49,635 nt of DNA from Testudinibacter crocodili (GTDB lineage: Bacteria > Pseudomonadota > Gammaproteobacteria > Enterobacterales > Pasteurellaceae), in contig VDHG01000014.1 of NCBI GenBank assembly GCA_006228005.1, positions 1 to 49,635 of the forward strand, written 5' to 3'. Positions 36,442 through 45,740 of this stretch are shown in pieces. The number at the start of each line of letters is the position of its first letter. Within the stretch, counting starts at the first letter, position 1. Both the position numbers and the translations under genes were made by a program. The notes below the pieces were generated by a model. That model was given only the letters and a program-made list of their open reading frames with translations. It was not told the origin of the DNA and did no database searches.

Positions 36442-37601
36442 TATTGTGATCCTTTTAATACATCAAGCAGCTGCGCCACTTCGTCAGCCGTCATATCGGC
36501 AGTCAAGGAAAAACGGATCCGCGAAGTGCCACTCGGCACCGTCGGCGGACGAATCGGCAGGCAGTAGAAACCGCGCTGTTGCAAACGCTCGGCGCTAGCA
36601 ACAGTGCTGGCATTATCGCCTAGAATATACGGCACAATTTGGCTGCGGCTCGGCATCACTTGTTGCGTCAGTTGCTGTACACCCAGTTGTAATTGGGTGC
36701 TGAGTTGCTGCAAATGTTGCCGTTGCGTTTGCATTTGTGGCAAGTGTTGCATTAAAAAATAGACCCACTGCACCACCAACGGCGAAAGGGCAGTCGAGAA
36801 GATCAACGGGCGCATTTTGTTGATCAAATAATCTTTAATCACCTGATCGCACACCACATAAGCCCCCATCGCTGCCAGCGCCTTGCCAAAGGTGCCAACC
36901 AAAAAATCGATCTGCTCGATGCAACCGCACTTTTCTGCCAAACCCAGCCCATTTTGCCCAAACACACCCAGCGCATGCGCCTCATCGACATACAGCATCA
37001 CATGGCGATATTGCTGTTTCAACGCCACCAATTGCCACAAATCCGTTGTGTCGCCGTCCATGCTGAATACGCTTTCAGTGACAATAATAATCCGTTGATA
37101 GGTTTTACTGTTTTTCTCTAGCAGCTGCTGTAAGTGGGCATAATCATTATGGCGGTAGCGCTGATAATCCGCCTCGGACAAACGAATGCCGTCGATCAAA
37201 CTGGCGTGCACCAGCTTGTCGGCTAAAATCAACGTTTGTTTATCCGCCAGCGTTGGCAAAATGCCGATATTGGCATGATAGCCACTGTTAAACAGCAGAC
37301 AGGCTTCACGCTGAAATTGGCTTGCCATCACGCTTTCCAATTCGGCATAAATCGGAAAATTGCCGGTCAGCAAGCGTGATGAGGAGGAGGTCAACGCCAT
37401 TTCGCCGACATCGGTTTGTGCAAAAAATTGTTGCTTTAAGCTGTTATCCGAAGCCAATCCCAAATAATCATTGGAAGAAAAATTCAGCATTTTGCGACCA
37501 TCGCGCCAAATATGTTTGCCCTGATGGCGAATGTCAGGCAAAGTGCGGTATTGCCCCTGTTGTTGCAGTTGTGCCAATTGCTCGGCATAAAAATTTAACA
37601 T
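36441..37601 (-). CDS. bioF: 8-amino-7-oxononanoate synthase
   Basis: A PLP enzyme that condenses pimeloyl-ACP with alanine. The 386-residue protein shows [32 protein letters not shown] and the cofactor lysine in [13 protein letters not shown]. The ATG at 37601 (MLNFYAEQL) is the family start and overlaps the bioA stop by seven bases; longer readings into bioA are rejected. Confidence 0.96.
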   Translation of the reverse strand: MLNFYAEQLAQLQQQGQYRTLPDIRHQGKHIWRDGRKMLNFSSNDYLGLASDNSLKQQFFAQTDVGEMALTSSSSRLLTGNFPIYAELESVMASQFQREACLLFNSGYHANIGILPTLADKQTLILADKLVHASLIDGIRLSEADYQRYRHNDYAHLQQLLEKNSKTYQRIIIVTESVFSMDGDTTDLWQLVALKQQYRHVMLYVDEAHALGVFGQNGLGLAEKCGCIEQIDFLVGTFGKALAAMGAYVVCDQVIKDYLINKMRPLIFSTALSPLVVQWVYFLMQHLPQMQTQRQHLQQLSTQLQLGVQQLTQQVMPSRSQIVPYILGDNASTVASAERLQQRGFYCLPIRPPTVPSGTSRIRFSLTADMTADEVAQLLDVLKGSQ

Positions 37602-38890
37602 GCTGGCGGATACTCTTGTTGCAACGCACGCAGCAAGCCCGAAGTTAAACGGGAAAGCTGAGATGCGCTGGTAATAAACGGCGGCATCAGATATACCAAT
37701 TTGCCGAACGGACGCACCCACACGCCCTGCTCGACCAAGCGGGCCTGCAAGCTGCGCATATTGACCGCACTTTGCATTTCAATCACGCCGATCGCACCCA
37801 ATACCCGCACATCTGCGACGCAATCCCAAGTGGCGGCGACCGCCAATTCCTGCTTTAACTGCGCTTCGATTCTAGCGACATTATTTTGCCAATCGCTTTC
37901 CAACAGCAGACGGATTGACTCGGCAGCTACGGCACACGCCAGTGGATTGGCCATAAACGTCGGACCATGCATAAAGCAGCCCGCTTCGCCACGGCTGATG
38001 GTGTCGGCAACTTGCGCGGTAGTGATAGTGGCAGAAAGGGTCATGTAGCCGCCGGTTAAGGCTTTGCCCAAACAGAGAATATCTGGTACTACATCAGCGT
38101 GCTGCAAAGCAAACAACTTGCCGGTGCGACCAAAACCAGTGGCAATTTCATCAAAAATCAGCAACACACCGTATTGATCGCACAGTTTTTTCGCCGCTAC
38201 CAAATAGTGTGGCGAATAGAAATACATGCCACCAGCGCCCTGCACAATCGGTTCTAGAATCAATGCTGCAATCTCATGATGGTGCGTTGTCAATAGATCC
38301 GCCAATGGCTGAATATCATGTGGATTCCATGCTTGATCAAATCGAGTTTGCGGCTGTGGCAGGAAAAATTGGATCGGCAACCGCTGGCTAAATAGCGAGT
38401 GCATACCCGTTACCGGATCACACACCGACATTGCGTGCCAAGTATCACCATGATAACCGGCACGAATCGCAGCAAATTTGCAGCGCGCAGATTTTCCCAG
38501 TGAGTGTTGATATTGGATTGCCATTTTCATTGCCACTTCCACCGCCACCGAGCCAGAGTCGGCATAGAAGATTTTTTGCAATTCGGACGGCAGCAAATCC
38601 AGCAACAATTGCCCCAAACGTACCGCTGGTTCATGGGTCAAACCGCCGAACATGATATGGCTCATCTGCTGCAACTGTTCATTCACCGCTTGGTTCAGGC
38701 GCGGATGATTATAACCGTGTAGCGCCGCCCACCACGATGACATACCGTCAAGCAGCGTGCGTCCGTCCTGCAAGGTAATCTCCACCCCGGCAGCTTTTGC
38801 CACCGGATACACCGGCAACGGCTCAAGGGTTGAGGTATAAGGGTGCCATAAATGTTGGCGGTCAAACTCTAAAAGTGCGGTTGAATTCAT
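37595..38890 (-). CDS. bioA: Adenosylmethionine-8-amino-7-oxononanoate aminotransferase
   Basis: It transfers the amino group of SAM to make diaminopelargonate. The 431-residue class III aminotransferase has [23 protein letters not shown], the DSGSVAVE motif, [12 protein letters not shown] and the PLP lysine K276 in LGKALTGG. The ATG at 38890 is followed by an uptake signal in codons 3-6 (STAL). It is the first gene of the biotin operon. No clear BirA palindrome is seen upstream. Confidence 0.96.
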   Translation of the reverse strand: MNSTALLEFDRQHLWHPYTSTLEPLPVYPVAKAAGVEITLQDGRTLLDGMSSWWAALHGYNHPRLNQAVNEQLQQMSHIMFGGLTHEPAVRLGQLLLDLLPSELQKIFYADSGSVAVEVAMKMAIQYQHSLGKSARCKFAAIRAGYHGDTWHAMSVCDPVTGMHSLFSQRLPIQFFLPQPQTRFDQAWNPHDIQPLADLLTTHHHEIAALILEPIVQGAGGMYFYSPHYLVAAKKLCDQYGVLLIFDEIATGFGRTGKLFALQHADVVPDILCLGKALTGGYMTLSATITTAQVADTISRGEAGCFMHGPTFMANPLACAVAAESIRLLLESDWQNNVARIEAQLKQELAVAATWDCVADVRVLGAIGVIEMQSAVNMRSLQARLVEQGVWVRPFGKLVYLMPPFITSASQLSRLTSGLLRALQQEYPPAC

Positions 38891-38939
38891 AGGATTCCGT
38901 GTGTTGCAAACTCTATTTTTAAAGCTGGGAATATCACAA

Positions 38940-38964
38940 AAGGGATAGATTGATACTATCCCTT
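38940..38964 (-). terminator. Rho-independent terminator of the cystathionine gamma-synthase gene
   Basis: A perfect AAGGGATAG / CTATCCCTT stem with a seven-base loop lies 28 bp past the metB-like stop, with TTTTG on the minus strand. It separates that gene from the biotin operon. Confidence 0.75.
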
Positions 38965-38992
38965 CTTCTTCCATTGGCTGAACGCAATAGAC

Positions 38993-40099
38993 TTATGCTA
39001 ATTTGGCGAACGCTTGGCTTAAATCGGCTTTAATGTCTTCTACGTTCTCCAGCCCGACCGAAAAACGCAGCAAACGATTGCATACACCACGGGCAATGCG
39101 CTCCGCTTCGGGAATGTCCATATGAGTTTGGGTTGCCGGATAAGTAATAAAACTTTCAGTACCGCCCAGACTCTCGGCAAAAGTAATCAACTGAATCGCC
39201 TTTAAAAACGGATTGACCCAGTTCTCATCTTTCAGTCGAAACGACAACATACCGCTCTTGCCGGAATACAATACGTCTAGCACCTGATCTTGCTCGGCTA
39301 AGAACTTGGCAATATCCTGTGCATTTTGTTGGTGACGTTCCATACGCAAGGCTAAGGTTTTCAAGCCACGCACCGCTAAAAATGAGTCGAACGGTGATAA
39401 TACCGCTCCGGCGCCATTTTGCAGATAAAACAGGCGTTCGCCCAGTTCTTGTCCTTTCGACACAATTAACCCAGCTAACACATCATTATGGCCGGATAAA
39501 TATTTGGTCGCGCTATGGATCACCAAATCGGCGCCATACTCAATCGGACGGAATAGCACTGGCGTTAAAAAGGTGTTATCCACGATGAGTAATAGATTGT
39601 GTTTTTTGGCAATCTTGCTAATCGCCGCCACATCACACTCTTCCATCAACGGATTGGACGGTGTCTCCACAAAAATCGCTTTGGTATTGGACGTAACCGC
39701 ACTTTCGATGGCGGCTAAATCCGCCGTATTTACATACACCGGCTTGACGCTGTTGTTGTTTTTATAACTGAAATCCAGCAAACGATAGGTTCCGCCATAC
39801 ACATCGCTGGAGATAATCCACTCGTCAGGTGCAGTAAACAACGACATCAACAACTGAATCGCTGCCATGCCCGACGCACAGGCAAAACCGCGATCGCCGC
39901 CTTCCAAACGGGCAATCCCCTCTTCCAACACGGTACGGGTCGGGTTTTTAGTGCGAGTGTAATCATAGCCGGTCGATTCATTAATACCGCGATGGCCGTA
40001 TGCGGTGGAAAGATAAATCGGGGCAGAAACCGCACCGGTTTTTTCATCGGTGCGATTACCTAATTGGGCGAGTTCGGTTTCAATGGAATAAGTGGTCAT
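38993..40099 (-). CDS. metB: Cystathionine gamma-synthase (trans-sulfuration enzyme)
   Basis: A 368-residue PLP enzyme of the Cys/Met metabolism family. GYDYTRTKNPTR, FACASGMAAI, SSDVYGGTYRL, VETPSNPL, IVDNTFLTP and the lysine motif HSATKYLSGHND are all present, and YPATQTH near the end fits gamma-synthases. It joins O-succinylhomoserine and cysteine in methionine synthesis. Cystathionine beta-lyase or O-acetylhomoserine sulfhydrylase are less likely alternatives in the same family. An uptake signal lies upstream near 40200. Confidence 0.82.
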   Translation of the reverse strand: MTTYSIETELAQLGNRTDEKTGAVSAPIYLSTAYGHRGINESTGYDYTRTKNPTRTVLEEGIARLEGGDRGFACASGMAAIQLLMSLFTAPDEWIISSDVYGGTYRLLDFSYKNNNSVKPVYVNTADLAAIESAVTSNTKAIFVETPSNPLMEECDVAAISKIAKKHNLLLIVDNTFLTPVLFRPIEYGADLVIHSATKYLSGHNDVLAGLIVSKGQELGERLFYLQNGAGAVLSPFDSFLAVRGLKTLALRMERHQQNAQDIAKFLAEQDQVLDVLYSGKSGMLSFRLKDENWVNPFLKAIQLITFAESLGGTESFITYPATQTHMDIPEAERIARGVCNRLLRFSVGLENVEDIKADLSQAFAKLA

Positions 40100-40338
40100 A
40101 ATCTTGCCTTAACACAGTCTAATTGTAGATAGTTTGTTATTCTGACACAAAGCTACAGGCGATTAAAGCACCGAATATCCTTAACCTCAAATCAAAACCG
40201 CACTTTGACTAAAATCCGCTTAAATCACTCATTTTTTCGGCAATCAAGCAAAAAATTGCAATCAAGCATTGACAGTAAATGAGAAGTCAGTAAAATGCCC
40301 ACCACTGATAAACGATGTGTTATATCGTTGTTTAGTTT

Positions 40339-40414
<76 letters not shown>

Positions 40415-40466
40415 AACAAATACTAGAACTAATTACTTAGTTAATTACTAGAGTTAATTACATAGT

Positions 40467-40540
40467 GGCGTGTTAGCAAAGAGGTTATGCACTGGATTGC
40501 AAATCCATGTAGCTCGGTTCGATTCCGGGACACGCCTCCA
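40467..40540 (+). tRNA. tRNA-Cys (GCA)
   Basis: A 74-base cloverleaf with acceptor GGCGTGT / ACACGCC, anticodon GCA in GATTGCAAATC, the short D-arm usual for tRNA-Cys and CCA encoded after discriminator U. Confidence 0.97.
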
Positions 40541-40550
40541 TCAAATCAGT

Positions 40551-40637
40551 GCCCGAGTGGTGAAATCGGTAGACACAAGGGATTTAAAATCCCTCGGCTT
40601 TCGGGCTGTGGCGGTTCAAGTCCGCCCTCGGGCACCA
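40551..40637 (+). tRNA. tRNA-Leu (TAA)
   Basis: An 87-base class II tRNA with acceptor GCCCGAG / CTCGGGC, anticodon TAA in GATTTAAAATC, a long variable arm (CGGCTTTCGGGCTG) and encoded CCA. Confidence 0.97.
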
Positions 40638-40666
40638 TTTAAAAAATGATTTAAAACCAAAAAGAT

Positions 40667-40689
40667 AGCTACTATATGTGGCTTTTTTT
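40667..40689 (+). terminator. Terminator of the tRNA-Gly-Cys-Leu unit
   Basis: AGCTAC / GTGGCT stem (one T-G pair) with a five-base loop, followed by seven Ts. Confidence 0.65.
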
Positions 40690-40850
40690 GTACCTGCGAT
40701 TTTCCATCTTCTCTGGTTAGATTCTACTGCCGATGGCTGTTAGAAAAAATGATACGAGCAAAATAATAAAAAATATGTTTAAATTATATAGTTAAGTGTA
40801 TTTTTTATCACATTGCATGTTAATTTATCAATCCGAAGGTGACTTTTTAT

Positions 40851-41771
40851 ATGCCTTACATAAGCTCCTTGCTCAGTAAAATGAGAGGCAGTAAACAAAA
40901 CTTACTGCTGTCAGCCTTATTTTTATCTATATCACCGCTGTTATCCGCACAATCTTATGTGGTTTATGATTTTACCAATAACAAAGTGTTAGAAAGCCGT
41001 TCGCCCAATAGCGTACTTCCGATTGCTTCGGTCACAAAACTGATGACCGCCAATGTGTTTTTAGAAAATAATCGCAATCCTAACTGCACTGCGCGCATTA
41101 CTAATGAAGATAACGACCACATCAAAGGCACCCGCACCAAACTGCCCAAAAATACACCAATTGCCTGCTCAGAATTATTAAAAGCGATGTTTGTACATTC
41201 GGACAACTATGCTGCCCATGCTTTATCTCGCTCTGCGGGCATGAGCCGAGCTCGATTTATTCAAAAAATGAATGAAAAAGCGCAAGCATTAAAGATGAAG
41301 TCGACTCGCTTTAGTGATAGTTCAGGTCTATCTAACCGTAATATCTCCAGCGTGATGGACTTGGTGAAGCTGGCTAAATACTCACTACGTAAACCTGAAT
41401 TAAAAGCGCTCTCCAACACCCGTGCAGCCTATATTCGCGCCAATCGTACCAACGTATTTATGCAAAATACCAATAAATTAGTGCGTGAAGAGATATTTGA
41501 TGCTTCCATCAGCAAAACAGGTTATATCCGTGAATCAGGTTATAACTTAGTCTTTATCAATAAATATAGCTGCAATAATAACGCAACCATCGGCGTGATT
41601 AGCCTCAATAATAAAAGCTCTGCTGCCCGTTCAAACTTTACCAAAAATAAACTCAAAGCCTACGGCTGCCTCGCACTCAATGATTTGATTATTGATGAGA
41701 GTAACGACCAAGATATTGAAGCCTACGATCAACTTGGGTTGGATCGGTTGATAGAACAGGTATCAAATTAG
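40851..41771 (+). CDS. pbpG: D-alanyl-D-alanine endopeptidase (PBP7)
   Basis: A periplasmic penicillin-binding protein that cuts peptidoglycan cross-links. An N-terminal signal segment (LLLSALFLSISPLLSAQS) leads into the three active-site motifs: SVTK (SxxK), SDN (SxN) and KTG in ISKTGYIRESG. The ATG at 40851 is chosen; a GTG four codons upstream overlaps the AAGGTGA ribosome site. The mature length is like E. coli PBP7. It is a single gene with its own terminator. Confidence 0.92.
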   Translation: MPYISSLLSKMRGSKQNLLLSALFLSISPLLSAQSYVVYDFTNNKVLESRSPNSVLPIASVTKLMTANVFLENNRNPNCTARITNEDNDHIKGTRTKLPKNTPIACSELLKAMFVHSDNYAAHALSRSAGMSRARFIQKMNEKAQALKMKSTRFSDSSGLSNRNISSVMDLVKLAKYSLRKPELKALSNTRAAYIRANRTNVFMQNTNKLVREEIFDASISKTGYIRESGYNLVFINKYSCNNNATIGVISLNNKSSAARSNFTKNKLKAYGCLALNDLIIDESNDQDIEAYDQLGLDRLIEQVSN

Positions 41772-41788
41772 TTTTTAGGTTTAACGCC

Positions 41789-41810
41789 AAGGCGGAAATT
41801 CATCCGCCTT
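41789..41810 (+). terminator. Hairpin terminator after pbpG
   Basis: AAGGCGGA (41789-41796) pairs with TCCGCCTT (41803-41810) around AATTCA, 17 bp past the stop. The T run is poor, so it may also serve convergent hldE. Confidence 0.6.
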
Positions 41811-41849
41811 TGACTATAAATGAATTTTAAATCCCACAAACTGACAACA

Positions 41850-43277
41850 TTAACCTAACTGCTGAATTTTCTTTACCACGCTGCTGGTTGAGTAGCCGTT
41901 TTCAAAATTCAACACCCGCACATCGCCGCCGTTTGCCCACACTTCTTGGCTGCCGGCAATCTCTTCGGGTTTATAATCGCCACCTTTGACTAACAAATCC
42001 GGCAGGATCTCGCCGATTAAACGCTGTGGCGTATCCTCTTTGAATTCAACCACCCAATCGACAGAGGACAAACCCGCCAACACTGCCATTCGTGCAGCTA
42101 GCGAGTTGATCGGTCGACTTTCCCCTTTTAATCGTTTCACCGATTCGTCGGAATTCACCGCCACAATTAGACGATCGCCTAATTTACGCGCATTTTCTAG
42201 ATAAGAAACATGCCCTGGGTGCAAAATATCAAAGCAGCCGTTGGTCATCACGATTTTTTCCCCACGCTCTTTTGCCTCGGAAACACTGCTTTTTAACCGC
42301 ACTTCATCCATAATTCCAAAACCAGTTTCACCACGATGATGAATGGCATTTTCCAGTTCGACTGGCGTAACCGTCGATGTACCAAGCTTGCCGACCACAA
42401 TACCGGCAGCAACATTTGCCAAATAGCAAGCTTCTTCCAAACTACGTCCATCGGCAATCGCCGTTGCCAGCACACTGATAACCGTATCTCCGGCGCCGGT
42501 CACGTCAAACACCTCTTTGGCTTCGGTCGGCAGATGAAACGGCTCAGCATTCGGACGTAGTAATGTCATACCTTTTTCTGAGCGGGTGACTAGCAATGCC
42601 TCTAATTGATAATCTGCAATCAGTTGCAACCCTTTTTGTTGAATATCCTGTTCATCAACACAATGCCCGACTACCGCTTCAAATTCAGATAAATTCGGTG
42701 TTAATAACGTTGCGCCGCGATAACGTTCAAAATCAGTGCCTTTAGGATCAATTAATACCGGCACGTTAGCTTGTTTCGCTACTTCGATCATCTGTTGCAC
42801 CGCATTCAGCGTGCCTTTGCCATAATCCGATAAAACCAACGCACCACTCTGCGAGATTGAATCCTGTAATTTTTGCAACAAAACCGCACTTTCAACATCA
42901 TGAAAGTTTTCTTCAAAATCCAAACGCAAAAGTTGCTGATGACGGGATAGAATCCGCAATTTAGTGATGGTAGGGTGTGTATTCAACGCTACAAAATCAC
43001 AGTTAATCCGTTGTTGTTGCAGCATATTTTCCAGTGCTAAACCAGCTTCATCCTGCCCGATTAACCCCAGCAATTTTACTTCAACATTCAAGCTTGCAAT
43101 ATTCATTGCCACGTTGGCGGCTCCACCTGCCCGCTCTTCGTTGTTTTGCACCCGCACTACCGGCACCGGCGCCTCCGGTGAAATTCGGTTGGTGGCGCCA
43201 AACCAATACCGATCAAGCATCACATCCCCGAGTACCAAAACTTTCGCTTGTTTAAATTGAGTCGAATATTGTGTCAT
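41850..43277 (-). CDS. hldE: Bifunctional heptose-7-phosphate kinase / heptose-1-phosphate adenylyltransferase
   Basis: It makes ADP-heptose for the lipopolysaccharide inner core. The 475-residue protein has an N-terminal ribokinase-like domain ([39 protein letters not shown]) and a C-terminal nucleotidyltransferase domain with [19 protein letters not shown]. Two ATGs are adjacent; the second (43277) has AGGAG six bases upstream. It is divergent from lpxL, another lipopolysaccharide gene, as in Haemophilus (rfaE-htrB). Confidence 0.96.
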   Translation of the reverse strand: MTQYSTQFKQAKVLVLGDVMLDRYWFGATNRISPEAPVPVVRVQNNEERAGGAANVAMNIASLNVEVKLLGLIGQDEAGLALENMLQQQRINCDFVALNTHPTITKLRILSRHQQLLRLDFEENFHDVESAVLLQKLQDSISQSGALVLSDYGKGTLNAVQQMIEVAKQANVPVLIDPKGTDFERYRGATLLTPNLSEFEAVVGHCVDEQDIQQKGLQLIADYQLEALLVTRSEKGMTLLRPNAEPFHLPTEAKEVFDVTGAGDTVISVLATAIADGRSLEEACYLANVAAGIVVGKLGTSTVTPVELENAIHHRGETGFGIMDEVRLKSSVSEAKERGEKIVMTNGCFDILHPGHVSYLENARKLGDRLIVAVNSDESVKRLKGESRPINSLAARMAVLAGLSSVDWVVEFKEDTPQRLIGEILPDLLVKGGDYKPEEIAGSQEVWANGGDVRVLNFENGYSTSSVVKKIQQLG

Positions 43278-43387
43278 CATTTGCTCCTGATAAAATTTTC
43301 CCGATTTTAGCATAAAAATGTTTATTTATGATTTTTTCCGTTAAACTATAGCAAAGTTAAAATATCAGATGAATACAGGAATGGTGA

Positions 43388-44323
43388 ATGGCTAAAGCAT
43401 CACAAATACCGCACTTTAAAGCCGCTTTTTTACACCCTAAATACTGGCCTTTCTGGATTGGATTGGCTTTTTTCAGGCTGTTATTATTGCTGCCTTATCC
43501 GATTTTATTAAAAATTGGAACTGGGTTGGGCTGGATTTTTTCTAAATTAAGCATCGGCAAAAAACGAGCGAAAGTTGCTCGCCGCAATCTGGCGCTTTGC
43601 TTTCCGCAAAAAAGCGAATCGGAACGAGAAGCTATTTTGCAAAAAAACCGCTATTCAGTAGGCATGGGCATTATTGAAACTGGTATGGCATGGTTCTGGT
43701 CGGATAAACGGATAAAAAAATGGAGCACTGCCAGTGGCATTCAGCATATTAAAAATCATCTCGACAGCGGAATTATTTTAGTTGGGGTACATTTTTTAAC
43801 CTTAGAACTTGGCGCGCGGATTATCGGCTTGCACCAGCCCGGTATCGGTGTTTATCGTCCCAACGACAATCCGGTATTTGATTGGATACAATACAAAGGA
43901 CGGATTCGTTCGAATAAAGCACTGCTCGACCGAAAAGATCTACGTGGTATGATCAGGGCCCTGCGTGAGGGAAACATGATTTGGTATGCGCCGGATCATG
44001 ACTATGGACGCAAAAATTCAGTGTTTGTACCTTTTTTTGCAGTTCCCGATGCTGCTACTACGACAGGCTCGTACTATTTAATGAAATCAGTGCCGAATGC
44101 ACATATCGTGCCTTTCGCACCATTACGCAATAATGACGGTTCCGGCTATCATTTATCAGTATCTGAACCGACTACTTTCTCAGTATTACCAGATCAAACA
44201 CAGCTTGCAATACAGATGAACCAACTGGTAGAACAAGAAATATTAAAAGGCGTTGATCAATATATGTGGCTGCATCGTCGCTTTAAAACGCGTCCAAACG
44301 AAGATGACCCATCATACTATTAA
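43388..44323 (+). CDS. lpxL: Lipid A acyltransferase (LpxL/HtrB)
   Basis: It adds a secondary acyl chain to lipid A at the cytosolic face of the inner membrane. The 311-residue protein has an N-terminal membrane helix (YWPFWIGLAFFRLLLLLPYP) and the acyltransferase HX4E motif as HFLTLE, with APDHDYGRKNSVFVPFF and the closing YMWLHRRFKTRP. It resembles HtrB of H. influenzae; LpxM/LpxP are alternatives. It is divergent from hldE. Confidence 0.93.
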   Translation: MAKASQIPHFKAAFLHPKYWPFWIGLAFFRLLLLLPYPILLKIGTGLGWIFSKLSIGKKRAKVARRNLALCFPQKSESEREAILQKNRYSVGMGIIETGMAWFWSDKRIKKWSTASGIQHIKNHLDSGIILVGVHFLTLELGARIIGLHQPGIGVYRPNDNPVFDWIQYKGRIRSNKALLDRKDLRGMIRALREGNMIWYAPDHDYGRKNSVFVPFFAVPDAATTTGSYYLMKSVPNAHIVPFAPLRNNDGSGYHLSVSEPTTFSVLPDQTQLAIQMNQLVEQEILKGVDQYMWLHRRFKTRPNEDDPSYY

Positions 44324-44329
44324 CAGAAA

Positions 44330-44350
44330 AACCGCACTTTAAGTGCGGTT
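44330..44350 (-). terminator. Back-to-back uptake signals forming a terminator
   Basis: AACCGCACTT and AAGTGCGGTT are separated by one T, giving 10-bp arms; on the minus strand TTTTTC follows. It lies in the 40-bp gap between convergent lpxL and gloC and probably serves gloC, perhaps both. Confidence 0.75.
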
Positions 44351-44363
44351 CAAGTAGCCAATA

Positions 44364-44996
44364 TCAGTTTTTTATAAAAGGATTGTTCTGTTTTTCAAGA
44401 CCAATTTTAGTCGCAGCGCCATGTCCGGCAATCACAATCATATCGTCATTCAATTTAAACAGTTTTTGCCTAATTGAAGACAATAGCTGTTGATGATCGC
44501 CGCGCGGGAAGTCCGTGCGTCCGACACTGTTGTAGAACAACACATCACCGCTAAACGCAATATTCTTTTGGTGTTCGATAAAACCAATATGTCCGGGAGT
44601 ATGGCCCGGTAGATGAAGAATTTCAAAACTCATATCACCGACAGTGATGATCTCCCCTTCTTTATTCAACCAATGGTCGGGATAAAATACCGCTATTTCA
44701 GGCAACCCAAAACGTTGTGACTGCGCGGGTAGAGAGTCAAATAGAAATTGGTCGGCGCTATTAGGCCCCCAAATCTCCACTTGAAAATGCTGTTTCAGCC
44801 GATTGGCCGCACCAACATGATCTAAATGCCCGTGTGTCAGCAGGATTTTTTCTAACTGAAGCTGTTGTGTTTCAATAAACTCGATTAACTTCTCAGCTTC
44901 ACCACCGGGATCGATAATCGCAGCATTTTGCTGTTCATCCCAAATAATTGAGCAGTTTTGCTGAAAAGCGGTAACGGGAAGAATTTCAACATGCAT
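44364..44996 (-). CDS. gloC: GloC-type (YcbL) glyoxalase II
   Basis: A 210-residue metallo-beta-lactamase-fold hydrolase. The metal motif is THGHLDHVG, with LHLPGHTPGHIGF, FSGDVLFYNSVGRTDFP and AGHGAATKIG downstream. It lacks the C-terminal extension of GloB, as YcbL does. YcbL-type enzymes hydrolyse S-lactoylglutathione, so this gene could compensate for the broken gloB at the left edge. It follows mepK and ldtD on the same strand, the ycbB-ycbK-ycbL order of E. coli. Confidence 0.92.
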   Translation of the reverse strand: MHVEILPVTAFQQNCSIIWDEQQNAAIIDPGGEAEKLIEFIETQQLQLEKILLTHGHLDHVGAANRLKQHFQVEIWGPNSADQFLFDSLPAQSQRFGLPEIAVFYPDHWLNKEGEIITVGDMSFEILHLPGHTPGHIGFIEHQKNIAFSGDVLFYNSVGRTDFPRGDHQQLLSSIRQKLFKLNDDMIVIAGHGAATKIGLEKQNNPFIKN

Positions 44997-45010
44997 AATA
45001 TTACCGCCGT

Positions 45011-45571
45011 TTAGCTACCGCTCCAAGTGCGGTTCGGACCAGTATCAATATGCACAAAGTTACTACGTGGATAATACCCAACGCCACCATTATTTAAGCT
45101 CGTCGCCACTTTACGCACTTTCGCCAATGAAATGCCGTCAATCCGGAAATCAATCGCTTGTCCACGAGTATGATAGCTGTTTTTCGCCACACCACGACTG
45201 CGAGCATTCATTGCCGCATTGGTTGCTGGTGCTCGATAGCCACAGATAATTTGGATTTCGGTATTGCGAAGTCCTAAATTACCCTGAATCTGATAAAGCT
45301 TGCTGAACAGCTGCGGCTCGATACGGTGAATTTGTTGGGTACGACGATCGCGTAGCAGATGATCCAATTTTTTCAAATCGACTGCATTGGCAATTTTGCC
45401 ATTTTTTAGCTGAGAAGTTAGACGTTCACCGGTATTGATATTCCTAAAAGTGAGTACTCGCGGTTTTGGTGTAGACACTGCAGCCAAGACTTCACTCGGC
45501 AAAAGTGCAGCACCTAATACCACTCCGCCCAATGCTAGCCAGCGACGGCGTTGATGATTAATTTCAGTCAT
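45011..45571 (-). CDS. mepK: Murein endopeptidase MepK (YcbK, DUF882)
   Basis: A periplasmic endopeptidase that in E. coli cleaves L,D (3-3) cross-links. The 186-residue protein has a twin-arginine-like signal (RRRWLALGG, then a hydrophobic core ending LAA). Peptidase M15-type zinc motifs follow: ICGYRAPATN, SYHTRGQAIDFRIDG and FVHIDTG. Its neighbour ldtD makes 3-3 cross-links, so maker and cutter sit together. gloC starts 14 bases past its stop. Confidence 0.92.
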   Translation of the reverse strand: MTEINHQRRRWLALGGVVLGAALLPSEVLAAVSTPKPRVLTFRNINTGERLTSQLKNGKIANAVDLKKLDHLLRDRRTQQIHRIEPQLFSKLYQIQGNLGLRNTEIQIICGYRAPATNAAMNARSRGVAKNSYHTRGQAIDFRIDGISLAKVRKVATSLNNGGVGYYPRSNFVHIDTGPNRTWSGS

Positions 45572-45740
45572 AATATTACGATAAGTTAAAATTCTTAAAT
45601 TGGAATAAATAATACTCTTGTTTTGACGATAAAAAAGAGTATAAGTTCAGTTTTAATCAAACGACTTAGGAAAACATAAAAAAAGCCATTATTCAATAGC
45701 TTTTTTATTATTTTCTGAGCAATGTCTCAAATTAATCGGC

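Noticed and set aside
36340..36600. Plus-strand frames over bioG-bioF
   Set aside because: They are opposite-strand shadows of two well-supported biotin genes.
38891..38992. BirA operator upstream of bioA
   Set aside because: No TTGTAAACC-type inverted pair with the required spacing could be found.
40100..40225. MetJ boxes upstream of the cystathionine gamma-synthase gene
   Set aside because: Only a loose half-match (TAGACTG) is present, not two adjacent AGACGTCT-type boxes.
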